A stretch of 64,000 nt of DNA. Origin: Corticibacter populi. GTDB lineage: Bacteria > Pseudomonadota > Gammaproteobacteria > Burkholderiales > Burkholderiaceae_C. Location: assembly GCF_004217315.1 (NCBI RefSeq), contig NZ_SGWR01000003.1:124001-188000 (forward strand). Direction: 5' to 3'. The translations under genes were made by a program, and so were the position numbers. Positions within the stretch are counted from its first letter, which is position 1; each line of letters starts with the position of its first letter. Below the pieces are notes generated by a model that did no database searches, was not told where the DNA came from, and saw nothing but the letters and a program-made list of their open reading frames with translations. Below, in pieces: positions 58,987 through 64,000 of this stretch.

Positions 58987-59409
58987 ATGGCACGCATCGC
59001 ACGCATCCGCCAACGGCTCGAAAACTGGGCACTCTGGCGCTCGCGGCTCAACAGCAACGGCCTCGGCTATCACACGCGCAACATCCTGGCCGTCGATGTC
59101 TGGGATCGCAACACTTACAACGGCATGAGCATCCCGCACATCAGCATCGAGGCCGAGGAGACTGATCGCGCCGTGCAGGCCATGAAGGATGGCGGCCAGC
59201 AGCATCTGTATGAGGTGGTCAACTGCTACCACCTCCAGAACCTGGGTGTGGCCGAGATCGCCCTGCGCACGGGCCGCGCTGTCAGCACCGTGCATGCCAA
59301 CCTGGCCGCCGCGGATCGGTTTGTCGAGCAATGGTTGCGCGAGCAGGCCCGCAAGCGCGAGGAGGCCGAGGCACTGCGCCGCGGGCGCGAGTGGATGAGC
59401 AGGCGTTGA
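58987..59409 (+). CDS. Q-like late antiterminator candidate (Phage_antitermQ type)
   Basis: A 140-residue basic protein. The start ARIRQRLENWALWRS and the later YEVVNCYHLQNLGVAEIALR-TGRAVSTVHANLAAAD helix-turn-helix layout resemble lambdoid Q antiterminators of PF06530. GGGAGG stands before ATG 58987. It is the last gene before a 352-base non-coding stretch with a terminator, then the packaging and head genes, which is the standard position of Q. Confidence 0.65.
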   Translation: MARIARIRQRLENWALWRSRLNSNGLGYHTRNILAVDVWDRNTYNGMSIPHISIEAEETDRAVQAMKDGGQQHLYEVVNCYHLQNLGVAEIALRTGRAVSTVHANLAAADRFVEQWLREQARKREEAEALRRGREWMSRR

Positions 59410-59656
59410 GGGGTTTTACGTCATAGAGAGTTTGGGTACATTTCAGGCAAGCTAGTGATTTGTGCGACTTGCACATCACATCCACTGCGAGAGGCGAGTT
59501 ACTGGGCAGTTAGCGCACGTTGGCGCACCGGGTACTAAGCGGGGTTGCTGTCCGCTGAGCGCATAAGTAAGCCGAACTCTGGATATCGCCTCCTTGTGAG
59601 GATCCGGCTGATAACCGGAGCTAACATTTTTGGAGTGCTGAGGCGCTCTTTGAGAG

Positions 59657-59700
59657 ACCCCGCACGGAGTGATCCGGCGGGGTTTCGTCTTTACAACCCC
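59657..59700 (+). terminator. Intrinsic terminator between Q-like gene and late genes
   Basis: ACCCCGC (59657-59663) pairs with GCGGGGT (59687-59693), with CGG-N6-CCG extending the pairing inside, followed by TTTCGTCTTT. It lies in the otherwise gene-free 59410-59761, where a late promoter is also expected, and would serve as the tR'-like site read through by the Q-like protein. Confidence 0.75.
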
Positions 59701-59761
59701 GTGGAGCGAAGTAGACCCGGCGCCCAGGGCATTGGCCCCTGGGGCCGGGGAGGCTTGATCG

Positions 59762-60136
59762 ATGGCATCTGCTGCGCCGCGCCCGTGCTCGCATCCTGGT
59801 TGCGGTGTCTTGGTGTATGACGGCTCTGGCCGTTGCCCAAAGCACCCGCGGAAGACATGGGCAAAACGGCCCGCCGCGCCAAAGCGCATTACCGGCCGCG
59901 CCCTGCAGCGTCTGCGGGCTGAGCTGTTTGCACGCGAGCCGTTATGCCGCGCATGCAATGCCAAGGCCTTGGTGACGCTGGCGACCCAGCGGGATCACAT
60001 CATCCCGCTGGAGGAGGGGGGAGCCGACACCGATGACAACATCCAGCCTCTGTGCAGCGCTTGCCATGATGCCAAGAGCAAGGCCGAGCGCGCAAGGGGT
60101 GTGCGGCGCCATTGGGACGCCTACCGCGAGGGATGA
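59762..60136 (+). CDS. HNH endonuclease
   Basis: A 124-residue HNH nuclease: zinc-binding Cys pairs (PCSHPGCG ... CPKHP; CRAC ... CSAC) and the HNH core ATQRDHIIPLEEGGADTDDN-IQPLCSACHDAK. Phage HNH proteins next to terminase genes assist cos or pac cleavage during packaging in HK97-type phages. GGGGAGG lies eight bases before the ATG. The 199 bases after it (60137-60335) carry no gene. Confidence 0.92.
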   Translation: MASAAPRPCSHPGCGVLVYDGSGRCPKHPRKTWAKRPAAPKRITGRALQRLRAELFAREPLCRACNAKALVTLATQRDHIIPLEEGGADTDDNIQPLCSACHDAKSKAERARGVRRHWDAYREG

Positions 60137-60335
60137 CGCTTTGTATTGTCTGCCCCGAGATCGCGCGCTGTGGCGTCGCTCAGGGCCGCCTGGGTGGCTT
60201 CACACCCTGTCGGCCAGGGTTGCCAGGGTAGGGGGTGGGTAAAAGTCTCGGCCGGCCCAGGCGGAAACCGACCGGTTCCCCAAATTTTTGCGTGCGCAGG
60301 TTTCGGAGGGGGGGTATCCCTGAGAGGAGATGAGT

Positions 60336-60890
60336 ATGGGCACGAGAGGTCCGATGCCAAAGCCAGCGGCGCTCAAGCTGCTGGAAGGCAATGCCGGAAA
60401 GCGGTCGCTGAATCTGAGTGATGGGATCAATCCGCGCATCGAGATTCCGGCGCCGCCCAAGCACCTGAGCCGCGAGGCCCGCAAAGAATGGAAGCGCATC
60501 ACGCCGTTGCTGGAAGAACTGGGGCTGATCAGCGGCCTGGACCGCACGGCCCTGGCGCTCTACTGCCAGGCGGCCGGCCGGCTTGCCGAGCTGGAGGAAG
60601 CATTCAATGGCCACGTCAACCGGATCGTGCAGGACCAGGGGCTTGATTACGTCGAGGCGGTCTACCAGGCCAGCCATGCGGTGACGCCCAGCGGCTATGC
60701 GCAGCAGAGTGTGCTGGTGCAGCTGATCAAGTCGCACCGTGAGCAGGTCAACCGATACCTGCAGCATTTCGGGTTGAGCCCTGCCGCCCGAGGCCGGGTG
60801 CAGCCATCCAATTATGTCCAGCCGACGCTGCCTGGCGTCGAGGAGGCGCCATCGGCCCGTGGCGGGTTTGCTCGTTTTAAGGTTGTCTGA
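60336..60890 (+). CDS. P27-family terminase small subunit
   Basis: A 184-residue protein with the family opening GTRGPMPKPAALKLLEGNAG and PRIEIPAPPKHLSREARKEW, then helical regions (LDRTALALYCQAAGRLAELE) and a C-terminal GLSPAARGRV. It recognises phage DNA and loads the large terminase. GAGGAG lies six bases before ATG 60336; the ATG at 60330 has no spacing to that site. Confidence 0.93.
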   Translation: MGTRGPMPKPAALKLLEGNAGKRSLNLSDGINPRIEIPAPPKHLSREARKEWKRITPLLEELGLISGLDRTALALYCQAAGRLAELEEAFNGHVNRIVQDQGLDYVEAVYQASHAVTPSGYAQQSVLVQLIKSHREQVNRYLQHFGLSPAARGRVQPSNYVQPTLPGVEEAPSARGGFARFKVV

Positions 60891-61021
60891 GGTTGAGGCG
60901 AATGCGCGTTCGGCGCGTGGCACTTTGTAGCTGAACCGGCGCCGGAAGGTACTAGGCCGTGCCCGATAGGGCTGTGCGGCTGCTATGCAAAATCCAGTGC
61001 GGCCCTGACCGCCTCCCCCTC

Positions 61022-62710
61022 ATGACAAACCGCTACATCGACGCCGCCGAGCGCTATGCGCGCGACGTGCTGAGCGCAGCTGTGCCCGCGTGCAAGTGGA
61101 CGCGACTGGCGGTCGAGCGGCAACAGGCAGATCTGCTGCGCGAGTGCGGTCCTGATTGGCCGTATGTGTTTGACCATGAGCGTGCTGCTCGCCCCTGTGA
61201 GTTCCTGGAGCTGTTGCCACACATCAAGGGCAAGTGGGCGCGCGAGGGCCGTCTGATCGAGCTGGAAGACTGGCAGTGCTGGATTGTCACCACCGTATTC
61301 GGGTGGGTGCACGCCGAAACGCGGCTGCGCCGGTTTCGCGAAGGCTACGTGGAGGTGCCTCGCAAGAACGCGAAATCCACGCTGTCGAGCGGCCTGGCGC
61401 TCTACATGCTGTCTGCCGATGGCGAGCATGGCGCCGAGGTCTACAGCGCGGCTACCACGCGCGACCAGGCGCGCATTGTGTTTGATGACAGCAAGGCGAT
61501 GGCGTTGCGTCTGCCGGGTCTGCGCGATCATTTGGGCGTGGCCGTGATGCAGCACAGCATCACCGTGGCGCACACGGCCAGCAGCTACCGCCCGCTGGCT
61601 GCCGAGGGCTCGACGCTGGACGGCCTGAACGTGCATTTTGCGGTGATCGATGAGCTGCACGCGCACAAGACGCGGGCCGTGTACGACGTGATCGACACAG
61701 CCCGTGGCGCCCGTGAGCAGGCCCTGTTGTGGAACATCACCACGGCGGGGACAGACATCAGCGGGATCTGCTATGAGCGGCGCACGCACGTCACCAAGGT
61801 GCTGCAGGGCGTGGTGCTTGACCCGGCCACGTTCGGCGTCGTCTACACCATCGATTCCGGGGATGACCCGCAGGACCCGACTTGTTGGGCCAAGGCCAAT
61901 CCGAACTATGGCAAGTCGGTGTTGGAGGACGACATGATTGCCGCAGCGCGCAAGGCGGCGACCATGCCCAGCGCGCTCAACAACTTTCTGACCAAGCGCC
62001 TCAACGTGTGGGTCAACGGCGAGAGCGCCTGGCTTGATATGCGGTCCTGGGATGGTGTTGCCCAGCCTGGCCTGACGACCGATCAGATTCCGGCAGGAAC
62101 GCCCGTGTGGATGGGCTTGGACCTCGCGCAAAAGAAGGATTTTGCAGCGCTCGCCATTGTCTGGCAGCGCGCTGGCATGTGGCATGTGTGCATACGTCTG
62201 TACCTCAACGAATTTGCGGTCAAGGAAAGTCCGAATGCCTATCTGAGCGGTTGGGCGCGAGAGGGCCACGTCACCGTCACGGATGGCAACGTCACCGACT
62301 TCGATGTGATTGCAGCGGATATGCGCACGCTGTGCCGCCAACACGACGTGCAAGAGATCGCCTATGACCCGGCGCTGTCGGCCTACTTCGCGGGCAAGCT
62401 CGTGGAGGAAGGTTTGCCGTTGGTCGAGATCCAGCAGCGCGCCATGTTCTTCACGCAACCTGTGCTGCAGGTCGAGAACCTGGTCCTGGAAAAGAAGCTC
62501 CGGCACGACGCCAACCCGGCCATGGCCTGGATGGTCAGCAACACCGTCGTCAAGGTCAGCAAATTCAATGAGCTGCGGCACCCGACGAAAGAGCGCGAGG
62601 AGAACAAGATCGATGGAGTCCTCGCCATGTTCATGGCCCTGGGGCGCGCATTGTCGCCGCAGGCCAAAACCGAATCAGTCTACGAAACACGCGGCATGCG
62701 CTTCCTGTAG
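61022..62710 (+). CDS. Phage terminase large subunit
   Basis: A 562-residue HK97-type packaging motor. ATPase: Walker A VPRKNAKSTLSSGLAL (near 112), Walker B FAVIDELHAH (near 208), coupling motif LLWNITTAGTD. Nuclease: acidic residues in GLDLAQKKDFAAL and YDPALSAYF. ATG 61022 (MTNRYIDAAERYARDVL) matches the family start; a GTG at 60959 would add 21 residues without homology. Confidence 0.95.
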   Translation: MTNRYIDAAERYARDVLSAAVPACKWTRLAVERQQADLLRECGPDWPYVFDHERAARPCEFLELLPHIKGKWAREGRLIELEDWQCWIVTTVFGWVHAETRLRRFREGYVEVPRKNAKSTLSSGLALYMLSADGEHGAEVYSAATTRDQARIVFDDSKAMALRLPGLRDHLGVAVMQHSITVAHTASSYRPLAAEGSTLDGLNVHFAVIDELHAHKTRAVYDVIDTARGAREQALLWNITTAGTDISGICYERRTHVTKVLQGVVLDPATFGVVYTIDSGDDPQDPTCWAKANPNYGKSVLEDDMIAAARKAATMPSALNNFLTKRLNVWVNGESAWLDMRSWDGVAQPGLTTDQIPAGTPVWMGLDLAQKKDFAALAIVWQRAGMWHVCIRLYLNEFAVKESPNAYLSGWAREGHVTVTDGNVTDFDVIAADMRTLCRQHDVQEIAYDPALSAYFAGKLVEEGLPLVEIQQRAMFFTQPVLQVENLVLEKKLRHDANPAMAWMVSNTVVKVSKFNELRHPTKEREENKIDGVLAMFMALGRALSPQAKTESVYETRGMRFL

Positions 62711-62718
62711 GGCAAGAA

Positions 62719-63978
62719 ATGGGATTCTTCGACAAACTGTTCCGAGGCCGTGATGCCCCGGAGGCCCTGGCGCGCCCGCAGGCGGCAACCGGTCCAGGTT
62801 CGACCGGGCAGGTCTTCAATGGCCTGGACGACCCGGAGCTGTTGGAGTTCATCCGGCGCGGCCAATCCAGCAGCAGCTCCATTCGAATGCTGCGCAACAT
62901 GGCGGCTCTGCGGTGCCTGTCGCTGATCAGCAATGGTCTGGGCATGCTGCCCACCAACCTGTATCACGCGGGCGAGGAAAAACGGGTGGCCACGGATCAT
63001 CCGGCCCACAGGCTGCTGCGGCTCAAGCCGAACCCATGGCAGACACCGATGGAGTTCAAAAGCCAGATGCAACTGCTTCTGGAGAGCGAGGGCAATGCCT
63101 ATGCCCGCATCATTCGCGCGGCTGGCCGGCCGATCCATTTGATCCCGTTCGAGCGTGGCCGCGTGCAGGCCAAGCTCGGCAGCAACTGGCGCATGCAGTA
63201 CCAATGCACCACTGAGCACGGCGGCCAGTTGACGTTGGATCAGGAGGATATGTTCCACGTCCGTGATATGTCTCTCGATGGAGTGGAGGGCATCTCGCGC
63301 CGGCGCCTCTCGAAAGAAGTGTTCGAGCTGGCAGACCAGGCCGGCCGCGCGGCCCGAAACGTGTTCCGCACGGGCGTGATGGCCGGCGGTGCGTTGGAAG
63401 TCCCGCAGGCCCTTTCGGACCAGGCATATTCCCGCCTGAAGGAGTCGTTGGCCTACGAATACAGCGGCGCTGATAACGCCAACAAATGGATGATCGCCGA
63501 GGAAGGGGCCAAGGCCAATAAATTCACCTCGACGCCTGCTGAGGCGCAGCAGGTTGAGACCCGCAACCATCAGATCGAGGAGGTGGCCCGGCTCTACGGC
63601 GTGCCCCGGCCGCTGCTGATGATGGATGACACGAGCTGGGGCAGCGGCATCGAGCAGCTGGCCATCTTCTTCGTGCAGTACACCCTGGCGCCGCGCTTCG
63701 TGGCTTGGGAGCAGGCGGCCGCGCGGTCGCTGTTGACCGATCGGGAGCTGGGGCACTACTACTACAAGTTCAACGAGCGGGCGCTGATGCGCGGCACGCT
63801 CAAGGACCAGGCCGACTATTTCGCCAAGGCCTTGGGTGCTGGTGGCCATCAGCCATGGCACACGGCCAACGAGGTGCGCGACCTGGCCGACTACCCGGCC
63901 GACCCGAATGCCAAGTTCGACACCTTGGGCGAACCCACCGGAAAGAAAGCAAGCAATGAGTCTGAAAAAACTACCTGA
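62719..63978 (+). CDS. HK97-family phage portal protein
   Basis: A 419-residue portal: SSIRMLRNMAALRCLSLISNGLGMLP, HPAHRLLRLKPNPWQTPMEF, GVPRPLLMMDDTSWGSGIEQ and FVQYTLAPRFVAWEQAAARSLL are all family landmarks. It forms the dodecameric ring for DNA entry. It follows the large terminase by eight bases and its end overlaps the next gene by 23 bases. Confidence 0.95.
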   Translation: MGFFDKLFRGRDAPEALARPQAATGPGSTGQVFNGLDDPELLEFIRRGQSSSSSIRMLRNMAALRCLSLISNGLGMLPTNLYHAGEEKRVATDHPAHRLLRLKPNPWQTPMEFKSQMQLLLESEGNAYARIIRAAGRPIHLIPFERGRVQAKLGSNWRMQYQCTTEHGGQLTLDQEDMFHVRDMSLDGVEGISRRRLSKEVFELADQAGRAARNVFRTGVMAGGALEVPQALSDQAYSRLKESLAYEYSGADNANKWMIAEEGAKANKFTSTPAEAQQVETRNHQIEEVARLYGVPRPLLMMDDTSWGSGIEQLAIFFVQYTLAPRFVAWEQAAARSLLTDRELGHYYYKFNERALMRGTLKDQADYFAKALGAGGHQPWHTANEVRDLADYPADPNAKFDTLGEPTGKKASNESEKTT

Positions 63979-64000
63979 GCTGCAGGCTGCCACGCGCGGC
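63956..64000 (+). CDS. Start of next head gene (protease or major capsid; 3' end outside window)
   Basis: An ATG at 63956 overlaps the portal 3' end and opens MSLKKLPELQAATRG, cut by the window end. In HK97-type gene order the gene after the portal is a prohead protease or the major capsid protein; 15 residues are too few to decide. Confidence 0.5.
   Translation, partial: MSLKKLPELQAATRG

Larger units (their letters stand above)
42561..64000. mobile_element. Lambdoid-type prophage, left part (continues past the window)
   Basis: An integrase next to the tRNA, an excisionase candidate, a leftward early operon, a repressor with divergent Cro-like gene, CII-like and Q-like regulators, a primase-helicase, HNH, P27 small terminase, large terminase and HK97-type portal occur in lambda-like order. 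All genes look intact, so the phage may be inducible. The exact left boundary is not resolved; it lies between the tRNA 5' end and about 42715. Confidence 0.92.

Noticed and set aside
1-64000. CRISPR arrays, insertion sequences with transposases, restriction-modification or retron systems
   Set aside because: Looked for regular 20-40-base repeats, DDE transposase motifs, methyltransferase motifs and reverse-transcriptase motifs in the translated frames; none was found.

Overview
The window is GC-rich DNA with densely packed, often overlapping genes. It looks like a gammaproteobacterium, with a Xanthomonadaceae-like flavour from the FecIR/TonB receptor cluster and the PFL_47xx-type conjugation genes. 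A betaproteobacterial host cannot be excluded. No housekeeping chromosome is visible apart from one tRNA gene: the window appears to be two integrated mobile elements meeting at that tRNA.

Element 1 (1 to about 42,490) is the integrase-proximal part of an integrating conjugative element (ICE) of the ICEclc/PFL_47xx kind. It begins inside the mating-pair-formation module: a TIGR03755-type protein, a small membrane protein and a TraG-N protein. Next come a DUF3742 protein, an AbrB/PIN toxin-antitoxin pair and a MobH (TraI_2) relaxase. About 34 kb of cargo follows. It ends in a long IntB13-like tyrosine integrase beside a tRNA-Gly(CCC) gene at 42,487-42,560, which is the ICE attachment side.

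The cargo falls into three blocks. (i) 6.1-9.4 kb: a LysR regulator divergent from an F420/NADP-type reductase and a secreted alpha/beta hydrolase with an unusual C-terminal jelly-roll-like domain. (ii) 9.7-19.2 kb: a minus-strand run exbB-exbD-tonB-ECF sigma-FecR-TonB receptor-M16 peptidase. This is a self-contained, self-regulated outer-membrane import machine paired with a periplasmic protease, and it is the most interesting system in the window. (iii) 19.4-39.1 kb: an envelope and efflux island with LysR/tautomerase, an OmpR/QseC-like two-component system, a complete RND pump (outer-membrane factor, adaptor, pump), MipA/OmpV, MlaA, a YhiI-RbbA-YhhJ-like ABC exporter, an LpxR-like lipid A deacylase and another LysR. 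Close to the integrase is a divergent pair: an XRE protein and a stand-alone LysR ligand-binding domain.

Element 2 (about 42.6 kb to beyond the window end) is a lambdoid-style prophage. Its integrase reads away from the tRNA. A leftward early operon of translationally coupled genes (VapE-like ATPase, several small proteins, a winged-helix protein, a ParB protein with KOW-like repeats, an Ea22-like mosaic protein, a 24-residue microprotein and an AlpA-like excisionase candidate) runs back towards the integrase. An S24-type repressor and a divergent YdaS/Cro-like gene form the immunity region, with shared GATAGAA operator half-sites. The rightward operon carries a CII-like regulator, a winged-helix protein, a Toprim-VapE primase-helicase and a Q-like antiterminator candidate followed by a terminator. 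Then come HNH, small and large terminase, an HK97-type portal and the first codons of the next head gene.
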